A stretch of 64,000 bases of DNA, from the NCBI GenBank assembly GCA_900104855.1, contig FNSS01000001.1, positions 6,014,001-6,078,000 of the forward strand. Reading direction: 5' to 3'. How positions within the stretch are numbered: position 1 is the stretch's first letter; every line of letters begins with the position of its first letter. Shown piece by piece: positions 15,857 to 24,997 of the stretch. A program made the position numbers and the translations under genes. The notes beneath the pieces are model-generated. The model was not told the origin of the DNA, ran no database searches, and was given only the letters and a program-made list of their open reading frames with translations. The DNA is from Rhizobiales bacterium GAS188. GTDB taxonomy: Bacteria; Pseudomonadota; Alphaproteobacteria; Rhizobiales; Beijerinckiaceae.

Positions 15857-17580
15857 CCACCAACGAGATGACGGGAGGCGAGGCACTCGCCCGCATGATC
15901 CAGGCCTTCCATGGCGGCCCGATGTTCGGCATGGGCGGCTTCCAGCTTCTGCCCTTCTACGACGCGGCCCGCAGGCTCGGCCTCGATCACCATCTGATCA
16001 ATGACGAGCGTGCCGGCGTCTTCGCGGCCGACGCCTATGCCAAGGTCTCGGGACGGGTCGGCCTCGCCGATGCGACGCTCGGTCCCGGCGCCACCAATCT
16101 GGTCACCGGCCTCGTCGAGGCGCTGAATGCCGGCACGCCGCTCGTGGTGGTGATCGGCGACGCGCATCGCGAGCATGCCTGGAAGAACATGACACAGGAG
16201 GCGCGCCAGACCGAGATCCTGCGTCCCGCCGTCAAGGAGCTGATCCGCGTCGAGGCGGTGTCGCGCATCCCGGAATTGATGCGCCGCGCCTTCGCGGTCG
16301 CGACCACCGGGCGCCCCGGCCCCGTGGTGGTCGACGTCCCCGAGGATATCTGCCACGGCACTTTCGGCTTCACGGATGAGGACTTCAAGGCCGATCCGGC
16401 CCATGAGGCGGCGCCGGCCTTGCGCTGCCGCCCCGATGCGGGTGCGGTCGAGCGGGCGGCCGCCATCCTCGCCGCCGCCGAGCGCCCTTTGGTGCTGGCG
16501 GGTGGCGGCGTGCATCTCTCGGGCGCCGCCGGCGCGCTCACGGCCTTCGCGCATGCCTACGGCATCCCGGTCGCCCATACGATGAGCGGCAAAGGCGCGA
16601 TCGCCTGCGTCGATCCTTTGAGCGCCGGCCTGTTCGGCCGCTATGACCGGATCGCCAACACCTTGATCGCCGAGGCCGATGCGCTGCTGGTCGTCGGCTG
16701 CAAGCTCGGCGAGATCGCAACCAAGCGCTATACCGTGCCGCCGCGCGGCAAGCGCATCATCCATCTCGAGATCGTCGCCGAGGAGATCGGCCGCACGGTC
16801 GAGCCCGAAGTCGCGCTCTGGGGCGATGCGCGCGCCGGCATCGAGGATCTGCACACGACGCTTTCGGGCGATGCGGCCGCGATCCTGGCGCGCCATCGCG
16901 AGCATGCGGCGCAGGTGGCGCAGCGCATGGCGGCCTGGCGCGAGAGCGTCAAGGAGCGCTACACCTCGCAGGAGGTGCCGGTCAGCATGGGCCGCATCAT
17001 GGGCGAGCTCAACCGGCTGATGCCGGCCGACGGTTTCTTGATCGCCGATGGCGGCTTTGCGGCGCATTGGGGCGGGCTGCTCTACGACACCAAGCAGCCG
17101 GGGCGCGGCTTCGTGCCCGATCGCGGTTTTGCCTCGATCGGCTACGGCCTGCCGGGCGCCATGGGGGCGGCGCTGGCGGCGCAAGGCCGCAAGGTGGTGA
17201 GCCTCACCGGCGATGGCGGCTTCAACATGATGCTGGGCGAGATCGAGACGGCGCGGCGCCTGAAGCTCGATTTCACCATCATCGTCGTGAACAATGCGGC
17301 TTCGGGCTATGTGAAGGCGCTCCAGCACCTGATGTACGGGGCTGGCGCCTATCACGCCTCCGATCTCGCCGAGACGAATTACGCGCAAGTGGCGAAGGCG
17401 CTCGGTTGCGGCGGCATCCGCGTCGAAGCGCCCGACGCCTTCGCGCTGGCCTTGCAGGAGGCTTGGCGCATGAAGGGCCCGGTGGTCCTCGACGTCGTGG
17501 TCACGCGCGATCCGGCCAAGATGCTGCCGGCTGCCGACAACCGCGCCGTCCAGGTGAAGAAGGGCGATCGCGTCGCCTGA
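15853..17580 (+). CDS. ThDP-dependent decarboxylase/synthase (acetolactate synthase-like)
   Basis: The 575-residue enzyme has the three-domain layout of the acetolactate synthase/benzoylformate decarboxylase family. The activating Glu52 is in NDERAGVFAADAYAK, the N-terminal domain ends with GPVVVDVPEDI, and the ThDP motif GDGGFN (453-458) is followed by VVNNAASG about 25 residues on. It is not clearly ALS, Xsc or Gcl. Coupling to E1 alpha/beta by a GTGA overlap and to a TRAP transporter suggests that it acts on an imported keto or hydroxy acid, or on a carbon-carbon cleavage product. The GTG start is fixed by that overlap and by conserved sequence beginning within ten residues. Confidence 0.85.
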   Translation: MTTNEMTGGEALARMIQAFHGGPMFGMGGFQLLPFYDAARRLGLDHHLINDERAGVFAADAYAKVSGRVGLADATLGPGATNLVTGLVEALNAGTPLVVVIGDAHREHAWKNMTQEARQTEILRPAVKELIRVEAVSRIPELMRRAFAVATTGRPGPVVVDVPEDICHGTFGFTDEDFKADPAHEAAPALRCRPDAGAVERAAAILAAAERPLVLAGGGVHLSGAAGALTAFAHAYGIPVAHTMSGKGAIACVDPLSAGLFGRYDRIANTLIAEADALLVVGCKLGEIATKRYTVPPRGKRIIHLEIVAEEIGRTVEPEVALWGDARAGIEDLHTTLSGDAAAILARHREHAAQVAQRMAAWRESVKERYTSQEVPVSMGRIMGELNRLMPADGFLIADGGFAAHWGGLLYDTKQPGRGFVPDRGFASIGYGLPGAMGAALAAQGRKVVSLTGDGGFNMMLGEIETARRLKLDFTIIVVNNAASGYVKALQHLMYGAGAYHASDLAETNYAQVAKALGCGGIRVEAPDAFALALQEAWRMKGPVVLDVVVTRDPAKMLPAADNRAVQVKKGDRVA

Positions 17581-17678
17581 CCGCGGCAGGGAAGAATGAC
17601 AACACCGATCGGCTTTTGCATAAGTGTCGACCGGGACCGAGCATCGAGAAGCTTGAAGATACAACAGGAGGAACGACC

Positions 17679-18695
17679 ATGGTGAAGATGACGAGACGCA
17701 GTCTCATGGCGACGGCATCGGGCGCCGCCGCCGGCGTGACGCTGTTCGGGATCGGGCGGGCACGGGCCGCCGAATTCTCCTATAAGTTCGCAACCAACCT
17801 CGCCGGCGACCATCCGCTCAATGTGCGCGCCAAGGAGGCCGCCGATCGCATCCGCCAGGAATCGGGCGGGCGCCTCGACATCCAGCTCTTCCCCAACAAC
17901 CAGCTCGGCTCCGACACCGACACGCTGAGCCAGCTGCGCTCCGGCGCGCTCGAATTGTTCACGCTCTCCGGCCTCATCCTCTCGACCCTGGTGCCGGTCG
18001 CCTCGATCAACGGCATCGGCTTCGCCTTCCCGGATTATCCGGCGGTGTGGAAGGCGATGGACGGCGAGCTCGGCGCCTTCATCCGCGCCGCCATCGCCAA
18101 ATCCGGCCTCGTCGCCATGGACCATATCTGGGACAACGGCTTCCGCCACATCTCATCCGCGACCAAGCCGATCCTCACCCCGGCCGATCTCGAAGGCTAC
18201 AAGATCCGCGTGCCGGTGAGCCCGCTCTGGACCTCGATGTTCAAGGCCTTCGGCGCCTCGCCCATCAGCATCAATGCCAACGAGATGTATTCGGCCCTGC
18301 AGACCAAGATCGCCGACGGCCAGGAGAACCCGCTCGCCGCCATCTGGACCCTGCGCATCTTCGAGGTGCAGAAATACATCTCGCTGACCGGTCATATGTG
18401 GGACGGTTACTGGCTGCTCGCCAATGCCAAGGCCTGGCAGGCGCTGCCGGAGGATTTGCGGGCGCTCGCCGCCAAGCATCTGAACGCCTCCGCGCTCGAC
18501 GAGCGCGCCGATGTCGAGAAGCTCAATGGCAGCCTGAGGAAGGATCTCGAGGGCAAGGGCATCGAGTTCAAGACGGTCGACAAGGAACCCTTCCGGCAGA
18601 AGCTGCGCCAAGCGGGCTTCTTCAACGAATGGAAGGGCAAATATGGCGATGAGGCCTGGTCGGTGCTCGAGAAATTCACCGGCAAGATCGCGTGA
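17679..18695 (+). CDS. TRAP transporter substrate-binding protein (DctP family)
   Basis: The 338-residue precursor starts MVKMTRRSLMATASG with a twin-arginine-like signal (TRRSLMA) cleaved near GRARAAEF. Mature features are KFATNLAGDHPLNVRAKEAA, the ligand-Arg region IRVPVSPLWTSMFKAFGA and MYSALQTKIADGQENPLA, classic DctP segments that contact a carboxylate ligand. CAGGAGGA at 17665-17672 lies 6 nt before this ATG, which decides the start although the frame is open for 600 nt upstream. It delivers substrate to the fused membrane subunit encoded two genes downstream. The ligand is probably an organic acid used by the neighbouring ThDP enzymes. Confidence 0.92.
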   Translation: MVKMTRRSLMATASGAAAGVTLFGIGRARAAEFSYKFATNLAGDHPLNVRAKEAADRIRQESGGRLDIQLFPNNQLGSDTDTLSQLRSGALELFTLSGLILSTLVPVASINGIGFAFPDYPAVWKAMDGELGAFIRAAIAKSGLVAMDHIWDNGFRHISSATKPILTPADLEGYKIRVPVSPLWTSMFKAFGASPISINANEMYSALQTKIADGQENPLAAIWTLRIFEVQKYISLTGHMWDGYWLLANAKAWQALPEDLRALAAKHLNASALDERADVEKLNGSLRKDLEGKGIEFKTVDKEPFRQKLRQAGFFNEWKGKYGDEAWSVLEKFTGKIA

Positions 18696-19516
18696 CTGAC
18701 CCGACACCCGTGCCTCCTATAGCTGTGATCCGGCGCCTCGAGAACCGCGTGGCGCTGGTCTTCGGCGCCGGCTCCTCGGGGCCGGGCTGGGGCAACGGCA
18801 AGGCGACAGCGGCGCTTTATGCGCGCGAGGGCGCAAAGGTGATCGCGGTCGACCGCAATCGCGACGCCGCCGAGGAGACTTCCGCCATCATTGCGGCTGA
18901 GGGGCATGAGGCGATCGCGCTTGCGGCGGATGCGACGCGCTCGGCCGAAGTCGCCGAGGTCGCCGCCGACGCGATGCGGCGTTATGGGCGCATCGACATC
19001 CTGCACAACAATGTCGGGATCACCGAGATGGGCGATCCCATCGACGCCTCGGAGGAGAGCTGGGACCGGGTCATGGCGGTCAACCTCAAAAGCGTGTTCC
19101 TGGCCTGCAAGCATGTGCTGCCGGTGATGAAGACGCAGAAACGGGGAGCGATCGTCAATATCTCTTCGCTCGCCGCCGTCACCGTCAACGCCTATCCGTA
19201 TTTCTCCTATTACGCCTCGAAATCCGGCCTCAACCACCTGACGCGGGCGCTCGCCATGCGCTATGCCCCCTTCGGCATCCGCGCCAATGCGATCATGCCG
19301 GGCGTCATGGACACGCCGCTGATCTACCAGCAGATTGCCGGCCAATATGCCGATACCGAGGCCATGGTGAAGGCGCGGAACGCCATGAGCCCGATGGGCT
19401 TCATGGGCGATGCCTGGGATGTGGCACGCGCCGCCCTGTTCCTCGCCTCGGACGATGCGCGCTATATCACCGGCGTCTGCCTTGCCGTCGATGGCGGGCT
19501 TGCCTGCAAGGGATAG
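18692..19516 (+). CDS. Short-chain dehydrogenase/reductase (SDR)
   Basis: The 274-residue enzyme has an NAD(P)-binding glycine stretch GAGSSGPGWGNG (25-36; a variant of TGxxxGxG), an NNVG motif in place of NNAG, and the catalytic Tyr174-x3-Lys178 in YYASKSG with ISSLA before it. The C-terminus ends in FLASDDARYITGVCLAVDGG. The Asp at the end of beta-2 (VIAVDRN) points to NAD rather than NADP. Its GTG start overlaps the dctP stop (GTGA). It sits between two TRAP genes, so it probably oxidises a hydroxyl group of the transported compound or reduces a product of the ThDP enzymes. Confidence 0.88.
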   Translation: MTDPTPVPPIAVIRRLENRVALVFGAGSSGPGWGNGKATAALYAREGAKVIAVDRNRDAAEETSAIIAAEGHEAIALAADATRSAEVAEVAADAMRRYGRIDILHNNVGITEMGDPIDASEESWDRVMAVNLKSVFLACKHVLPVMKTQKRGAIVNISSLAAVTVNAYPYFSYYASKSGLNHLTRALAMRYAPFGIRANAIMPGVMDTPLIYQQIAGQYADTEAMVKARNAMSPMGFMGDAWDVARAALFLASDDARYITGVCLAVDGGLACKG

Positions 19517-19553
19517 GCAAGGGACAAGACGGAGGCTGAGGAACGAGCCCGAC

Positions 19554-21476
19554 ATGGACATGAACCGGCTTCCTGCCGTCGACAGCGACCCTCTCTCCAT
19601 CCCCGACGCGCCGGGCGACACCCCGCGCAGCGGCTTTGCGGCCGTGATCGACGTCGCCGACGCCGCCATCGGGCGTTGCGTCGAGACGCTCGTCGCCATT
19701 CTGGTCGCGCTCGAGACCTTGATCCTGTTCGCCGGCGTCGTCTCGCGCTATGTCTTCCTGCATCCGCTGACCTGGTCGGATGAGCTCGCCTCGATCCTGT
19801 TCCTGTGGCTCGCCATGCTGGGGGCGGTCGTCGCCTATCGGCGCGTCGAGCATATGCGCATGGGCGCGCTCATCGCCAATGCCGGGCCGCGCCGCCGCGC
19901 CGTCTTCGAGGCGTTGGCTCTGTGCGTCGGGCTGACCTTCCTCGGCGTCATGCTGCATCCCGCCATCGACTATGCGCTGGACGAGGCCGCCGTGGTCACG
20001 CCGGCGCTCGAAATCCCCACCATCTGGCGCGCCGCGGCGCTCCCGGTCGGCATCGGGCTGATGCTGGTCCTCGGGCTGATGCGGATCGGGCGCGGCCTGC
20101 GGCTCGCCGATGTGGCGCTCGCGCTTGCCGTCATCGCGGTGGTGGGCGGGGCGCTGATACTCGCCATCCCGCTGCTGCAGGCGATCGGCAATTACAAGCT
20201 CCTGGTGTTCTTCGTGCTCCTAACCGGCGGGGCCGTGCTCGCCGGCATCCCGATCGCTTTCGCCTTCGGCATCGGCACCTTCTCCTTCCTCGCTCTCACC
20301 ACCCGCATCCCGATGAGCGTCGTGGTCGGGCGGCTGGATGAGGGCATGTCGCATATCATCCTGCTCGCCGTGCCGCTCTTCGTCTTCCTCGGCCTCCTGA
20401 TCGAGATCACCGGGCTCGCGCGCTATATGGTCGGCTTCCTGGCGAGCCTGATCGGGCATTTGCGCGGCGGCCTGCATTATGTGCTGCTCGCCGCCATGTA
20501 CCTCGTCTCCGGCATTTCCGGCGCCAAGGCCGCCGACATGGCGGCCGTCGCGCCCGTGCTCTTTCCCGAGATGAAGGCGCGCGGCGCCAAGGGCGGGGAT
20601 CTCGTGGCGCTGCTCTCGGCGACCGGGGCCCAGACCGAGACCGTGCCGCCGAGCCTCGTCCTGATCACCATCGGCTCGGTCACCGGCGTGTCGATCTCGG
20701 CGATGTTCACCGGCGGCCTCCTGCCGGGAGCGGTGCTCGCCGTCATGCTGGCCGGTGTCGTCTGGTGGCGCCACCGCGGCGATAAGCGCAGCGACGCGCC
20801 GCGTGCCGGCGCTGCCGAGATCGGGCGTGCCTTCATCGCCGCCGTGCCGGGGCTGGTCCTGCCCTTCCTGATCCGCGCCGCCGTCGTCGAGGGCGTCGCG
20901 ACCGCGACCGAAGTGTCGACGATCGGGGTGATGTACGGCCTTGCCTATGCGGTGGTCGCAGCGCTGATCTTCCGCCAGCAGATCGCCTGGGCGCGCATCT
21001 GGCCGGCGCTTATCGACACGGCGGCGCTGTCGGGCGCCATCCTGTTGATCATCGGCACCGCGACCGGCATGGCCTGGGCGCTCACCCAGTCGGGGTTCTC
21101 GCGCACGCTCGCAGAGGTCATGACCGGCTTGCCGGGAGGAGCCGCCACCTTCATGGCCGCCTCGATCCTCGCCTTCATGATGCTCGGCTCCGTGCTCGAA
21201 GGCATCCCGGCGATCGTGCTGTTCGGGCCGCTGCTCTTCCCCATCGCGCGCGCCGTCGGCATCCACGAGGTGCATTACGCCATGGTCGTGATCCTCGCCA
21301 TGGGCATCGGCCTGTTCGCGCCGCCTTTCGGGGTCGGTTATTACACGGCCTGCGCCATCGGCCGCGTCGATCCGGCCGAGGGTCTGCGCGCCATCTGGCC
21401 CTATATGCTCTCCCTGCTCGTTGGCCTGATCCTCGTTGCCGCCGTGCCCTGGATCTCGATCGGCTTCCTGCGTTGA
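19554..21476 (+). CDS. TRAP transporter fused small and large membrane subunits (DctQ-DctM)
   Basis: The 640-residue membrane protein joins a DctQ-like part (about 1-190; four helices, with SRYVFLHPLTWSDELASILF) to a DctM permease (about 200-640; helices including AVPLFVFLGLLIEITG, SGISGAKAADMAAVAP and GIGLFAPPFGVGYY). The large subunit carries the Na+-coupled elevator and the small one stabilises it; fusions are known in many TRAP systems. ATG 19554 is used, with GAGGAA about 10 nt upstream; Met at 19560 is an alternative. The gene ends the operon, 185 nt before lipA. Confidence 0.92.
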   Translation: MDMNRLPAVDSDPLSIPDAPGDTPRSGFAAVIDVADAAIGRCVETLVAILVALETLILFAGVVSRYVFLHPLTWSDELASILFLWLAMLGAVVAYRRVEHMRMGALIANAGPRRRAVFEALALCVGLTFLGVMLHPAIDYALDEAAVVTPALEIPTIWRAAALPVGIGLMLVLGLMRIGRGLRLADVALALAVIAVVGGALILAIPLLQAIGNYKLLVFFVLLTGGAVLAGIPIAFAFGIGTFSFLALTTRIPMSVVVGRLDEGMSHIILLAVPLFVFLGLLIEITGLARYMVGFLASLIGHLRGGLHYVLLAAMYLVSGISGAKAADMAAVAPVLFPEMKARGAKGGDLVALLSATGAQTETVPPSLVLITIGSVTGVSISAMFTGGLLPGAVLAVMLAGVVWWRHRGDKRSDAPRAGAAEIGRAFIAAVPGLVLPFLIRAAVVEGVATATEVSTIGVMYGLAYAVVAALIFRQQIAWARIWPALIDTAALSGAILLIIGTATGMAWALTQSGFSRTLAEVMTGLPGGAATFMAASILAFMMLGSVLEGIPAIVLFGPLLFPIARAVGIHEVHYAMVVILAMGIGLFAPPFGVGYYTACAIGRVDPAEGLRAIWPYMLSLLVGLILVAAVPWISIGFLR

Positions 21477-21490
21477 GAGGGACCGGACTG

Positions 21491-21586
21491 GACCGCCGGC
21501 TTCCAGCCGGCAACTCGGCCCTGCGAAGCGGTTTCCTCGGATCGCGGCAACTCCCGCCTCACGATGCCGGCTGGAAGCCGGCGGTC
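21491..21586. repeat. Long inverted repeat (21-bp perfect arms) in the gap before lipA
   Basis: The left arm (21491-21511, starting GACCGCCGGCTTCC) and right arm (21566-21586, ending GGAAGCCGGCGGTC) are exact reverse complements, with 54 nt between them. Each arm is itself partly palindromic (GCCGGCT..AGCCGGC). Such GC-rich palindromes look like dispersed intergenic repeats of Hyphomicrobiales. The hairpin may also end the TRAP operon transcript. Confidence 0.75.
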
Positions 21587-21661
21587 CGGCAGTCTTGATG
21601 TCTGGCTCCGCCCGGACTACGTCTCTGCCAAGCGCCGCAGCGCCTGTGCCAAGGAAGCCAC

Positions 21662-22621
21662 ATGGCCGTCGTTCTTGATCTTCTCAGCCGCGATCCGCGG
21701 CCGCGCCACCCCGAAAAGGCCAACCGGCCCGATCAACCGGTGCTGCGCAAGCCCGATTGGATCCGCGTGAAGGCGCCAGGCTCCCCGCAATGGGCGGCGA
21801 CCAATCGCATCGTCAAGGAGCACAAGCTCGCGACCGTCTGCGAGGAGGCCGGCTGCCCCAATATCGGCGAGTGCTGGGAGAAGAAGCACGCGACCTTCAT
21901 GATCATGGGGGATACCTGCACGCGCGCCTGCGCCTTCTGCAATGTGAAGACGGGCCTGCCCGGCGCGCTCGATGCGGACGAGCCGGCCCGCGTCGGCGAC
22001 GCCGTGGCGAAGCTCGGCCTCAACCATGTGGTGATCACCTCGGTCGACCGCGACGATCTCGCTGATGGCGGGGCGGGGCATTTCGCCCGCACCATCCTCG
22101 CCATTCGCGCCGCCACGCCCGCGACCACCATCGAGGTGCTGACGCCCGATTTCCTGCGCAAGGACGGCGCGCTGGAGATCGTGGTCGAGGCGAAACCCGA
22201 CGTGTTCAACCATAATCTCGAGACGGTGGCCTCGAAATACCTGTCGGTGCGCCCGGGCGCCCGCTATTTCCACTCGCTGCGCCTGCTGCAGCGCGCCAGG
22301 GAGCTCGACCCCACCCTGTTCACCAAATCCGGCATCATGGTCGGGCTCGGCGAGGAGCGGAACGAGGTGCTGCAGCTGATGGATGATTTGCGCTCGGCGG
22401 AGGTCGACTTCCTCACCATCGGCCAGTATCTCGCACCCTCCCGCAAGCACCACCCGGTGATCCGCTTCGTGACGCCCGACGAGTTCAAGGGCTTCGAGAC
22501 GATCGCCTACACCAAGGGCTTCTCCCTCGTCTCGGCGAGCCCGCTCACACGCTCGTCGCATCATGCGGGCGAGGATTTCGCCAAGCTCAAGGCTGCGCGC
22601 CTGTCGCGGCTCGGCGGCTGA
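21662..22621 (+). CDS. lipA: Lipoyl synthase (radical SAM)
   Basis: The 319-residue enzyme inserts two sulfurs into octanoyl groups on E2 and GcvH proteins. Both iron-sulfur sites are intact: the auxiliary cluster cysteines Cys60, Cys65, Cys71 ([12 protein letters not shown]) and the radical-SAM CTRACAFC with Cys86, Cys90, Cys93. The C-terminal [12 protein letters not shown] carries the conserved RSSxxA signature that supplies the Ser ligand. Its position behind a 2-oxoacid dehydrogenase operon fits in biochemical terms, since E2 needs lipoate, but the long inverted repeat between them suggests separate transcription. The ATG start has weak upstream AAGGAAG (21652-21658). Confidence 0.97.
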   Translation: MAVVLDLLSRDPRPRHPEKANRPDQPVLRKPDWIRVKAPGSPQWAATNRIVKEHKLATVCEEAGCPNIGECWEKKHATFMIMGDTCTRACAFCNVKTGLPGALDADEPARVGDAVAKLGLNHVVITSVDRDDLADGGAGHFARTILAIRAATPATTIEVLTPDFLRKDGALEIVVEAKPDVFNHNLETVASKYLSVRPGARYFHSLRLLQRARELDPTLFTKSGIMVGLGEERNEVLQLMDDLRSAEVDFLTIGQYLAPSRKHHPVIRFVTPDEFKGFETIAYTKGFSLVSASPLTRSSHHAGEDFAKLKAARLSRLGG

Positions 22622-22645
22622 TCGCCGTCGTCGCGGACCCTTTTC

Positions 22646-23137
22646 ATGCCTTCCTTCCGCACGACGCGCCGCGTCAAGCACACGCCCCAGCAGATGTTCG
22701 ACCTTGTTGCGGATGTGGAGAAATATCCGCTCTTCCTGCCGCTCTGCGAAGGGCTCAAGGTGAGGAGCCGCGCGGGGGGCGAGGGCGGTCGCGAGATCCT
22801 GATCGCCAACATGACGGTCGGCTACAAGGCGATCCATGAGACCTTCACCAGCAAGGTTGCCCTCGATCGCACCACCCTGAAGATCGCCGTCTCCTATCTC
22901 GACGGGCCTTTCCGCGCGCTTGACAATCTGTGGAGCTTCAAGCCGGACGGGCAGGGCTGCGTCGTCGAGTTTTTCATCTCCTACGAGTTCAAGAGCCGCA
23001 CGCTCGGCATGCTGATGGGTGCGGTGTTCGACCGCGCCTTCCGCAAATTCTCCGAGGCTTTCGAGCGTCGCGCCGAGGCGGTCTATGGCCGTGTCACGCC
23101 CGCCGGGCTCGCCGGCGGCACGGCTGCCGGGAGCTGA
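22646..23137 (+). CDS. COQ10/RatA-like ubiquinone-binding SRPBCC protein
   Basis: The 163-residue START-fold protein has the family pattern: TTRRVKHTPQQMFDLVADVE near the start, YPLFLPLCEGLKV, FSYLDGPFRALDNLWSF-like SYLDGPFRALDN, and VEFFISYEFKSRTLGMLMG. In mitochondria and alphaproteobacteria COQ10-type proteins bind coenzyme Q and aid respiration; E. coli RatA belongs to the same family and was first described as a toxin. Here, as commonly in alphaproteobacteria, it follows lipA by 24 nt, so a housekeeping lipid-quinone role is more likely than toxicity. The last 15 residues are low complexity. Confidence 0.88.
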   Translation: MPSFRTTRRVKHTPQQMFDLVADVEKYPLFLPLCEGLKVRSRAGGEGGREILIANMTVGYKAIHETFTSKVALDRTTLKIAVSYLDGPFRALDNLWSFKPDGQGCVVEFFISYEFKSRTLGMLMGAVFDRAFRKFSEAFERRAEAVYGRVTPAGLAGGTAAGS

Positions 23138-23206
23138 AGCGTCGAACCGCAACGGGATCTCAGGTTCCGATCCCGTCGCGGCCTTCGCCATATCGATTTT
23201 TCAGCC

Positions 23207-23650
23207 TTACGCCTGATGGGTGGACGCAATGCCGAGCTGTGCCATCATCCCCAAAGTGTTGAAGGCGCCCCAATGCGCCGAGACTTTCCCTTCATCGTTG
23301 AAGCGAAGGATATCGACGCCGTTGACCTTGAATGCCTTGCCCGTAGGCGCCGCGCCGAGGAACGGACCTTTATGCGTGCCCGTTGTCGAGACATAAGCCG
23401 CAACGCGGTCGCCCTCGCCGATCATGAACTCGATCTCGAGATGCAAGTCCGGAAAGGCCTCGATGAAGACGCCAAGGACCCGCTTGAACCCCTCATGGCC
23501 TTTGGTCATCTCCGGCGGCAGGCCGCCATAGTCCTGATAGTCCGGACGGTCGGCCGTGAGGTAACGGTCCGCCAAATCGAGCCTGCCGGTGTTGATCACG
23601 TCTTCGATCAGCTCTTTGAATTTGGACTTGTTGCGTTCGATGGTATTCAT
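23207..23650 (-). CDS. SnoaL-like/NTF2-fold ester cyclase family protein
   Basis: With the start MNTIERNKSKFKELIEDVI the protein has 147 residues, the usual size; the reading frame is open further upstream but that part has no family character. The sequence YLTADRPDYQDYGGLPPEM, FKRVLGVFIEAFPDLHLEIE, DRVAAYVSTTGTHKGPFLG and VNGVDILRFNDEGKVSAHW is typical of SnoaL-like polyketide cyclase relatives. Most such proteins in proteobacteria have no known substrate. It stands alone and diverges from the cyclase gene 135 nt away. Confidence 0.8.
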   Translation of the reverse strand: MNTIERNKSKFKELIEDVINTGRLDLADRYLTADRPDYQDYGGLPPEMTKGHEGFKRVLGVFIEAFPDLHLEIEFMIGEGDRVAAYVSTTGTHKGPFLGAAPTGKAFKVNGVDILRFNDEGKVSAHWGAFNTLGMMAQLGIASTHQA

Positions 23651-23785
23651 GATGTCTGGTCTTTCCCGAATGTTGAGAGCGTGACGTATTCTCGCTCGCT
23701 GCATTGACGGGCCGGCGGATCGGATTTCGACCATCTCCCTCAAAATTCTTTTAGCCAGGTGGACGTGCGTCAGAGGAGATTGCGT

Positions 23786-24997
23786 ATGAGCAAGCCACCG
23801 ATGGCCGAGATGATCGAGCAATGGCTGGTGACGCAAGGCCTGGACGGTGGCCGTGTCATCGAGATCATGGACGGGTTCTGCGAGCGGCTCGCGGAAGGCG
23901 GCTTCCCGTTGGCGCGCGGCTTGATCGGGCTGAGGACGCTGCATCCGCAGCTTGGCGCGGTCGGCTTCCTGTGGCAGCGCGATGAAGGCGGCGTGGAGAC
24001 CGAGCATATCGATCACCAGGATGGCGAATTCGCCAAAAGCCCGTTTGCGCAGCTGAAACGACTGGGGGGCACGCTACGGCGTCGGTTGAGCGACCCGTCC
24101 TGCCCGCGAGATTTTCCGGTGCTGGCCGAATTGGCGGAGGCCGGCATGACCGATTATTTCTGCGCGGTCGTGCCGTTCGGCGACATGGCGGAAGGCAACG
24201 GCCTGATGACGTCCTGGGCAACCGACCGGCGCAGCGGCTTCGCCGAGACGGAGATCGAGCGCCTGGTCGACCTTTTGTCGCTGCTCGCGCTTGCGGTCAA
24301 AGCGAGCGCCGCGCCGCGCGTCTCGCGCAGCCTGCTCAGCATCTATCTCGGTCACGACGCCGGCGATCGCGTGCTCTCCGGCACCATCCAGCGCGGCTCG
24401 ATGCAGAGCGTCAGCGCCGTGCTCTACTATGCCGACCTCGCGGGCTTTACCGGTTTTGCCGACAAGGCTGAGAGCGCGGCGCTGATGGCAGCGCTCGATG
24501 TCTATCTCGAAGCGATGGCGGTGCCGGTCGAGCTCAGCGGCGGCCAGATCCTGAAATATATCGGCGACGGCCTGCTCGCCACATTCGCGCTCGCCGATTT
24601 CGACGGTGAGGCGGAACCGGCGGTCGCTGCCGCGCTGGATGCCGCCGAGGACGCGCTGGCGCGGGTCGCGACAATCAATGCCGAGCGGCAGGCGGCCGGC
24701 GAGCCGTTCATGGATCTCGACATCGCGCTGCATCTCGGCGACGTGCTCTATGGCAATGTCGGGACCGATGAGCGGCTGGATTTCACCGTGATCGGCCCGG
24801 CCGTCAACGAGGCGAGCCGGATCGAAGCGCTATGCGGCACGCTCGACCAGCGTGTGCTGGCCTCAGCCGCACTTGCCGAAGCCGCCGGCGGCGAGCGTTA
24901 TCGACTCAAATCGCTCGGCCGCCAGAGGCTCAGAGGCGTCACGGAGCCGCAGGAGCTGTTCGGCCTTGCGGCCCGCGCCTCGCCGACCGATGCCTAG
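23786..24997 (+). CDS. Class III adenylate/guanylate cyclase
   Basis: The 403-residue protein starts MSKPPMAEMIEQWL, with AGAGGAG 7 nt upstream. The C-terminal catalytic domain (about 205-400) has both metal-binding aspartates, Asp217 in YYADLAGFTGFA and Asp261 in YIGDGLLATF, plus LHLGDVLYGNVGTDERLDFTVIG, typical of bacterial cyclases. The N-terminal half (1-200) has no membrane segment and resembles the uncharacterised sensory half of many rhizobial cyclases (VGFLWQRDEGGVE, DRRSGFAETEIERLVDLL). It should make cAMP in the cytoplasm in response to an unknown signal. Its 3' end abuts the stop of the sigma-factor gene on the other strand. Confidence 0.88.
   Translation: MSKPPMAEMIEQWLVTQGLDGGRVIEIMDGFCERLAEGGFPLARGLIGLRTLHPQLGAVGFLWQRDEGGVETEHIDHQDGEFAKSPFAQLKRLGGTLRRRLSDPSCPRDFPVLAELAEAGMTDYFCAVVPFGDMAEGNGLMTSWATDRRSGFAETEIERLVDLLSLLALAVKASAAPRVSRSLLSIYLGHDAGDRVLSGTIQRGSMQSVSAVLYYADLAGFTGFADKAESAALMAALDVYLEAMAVPVELSGGQILKYIGDGLLATFALADFDGEAEPAVAAALDAAEDALARVATINAERQAAGEPFMDLDIALHLGDVLYGNVGTDERLDFTVIGPAVNEASRIEALCGTLDQRVLASAALAEAAGGERYRLKSLGRQRLRGVTEPQELFGLAARASPTDA

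Noticed and set aside
15754-17664. Minus-strand frame of 636 codons opposite the ThDP enzyme
   Set aside because: No recognisable domain and it covers a gene with ThDP motifs and operon overlaps.
22646-23137. RatA toxin of a toxin-antitoxin pair
   Set aside because: There is no antitoxin partner, and the lipA-linked position is typical of the housekeeping COQ10-like protein.
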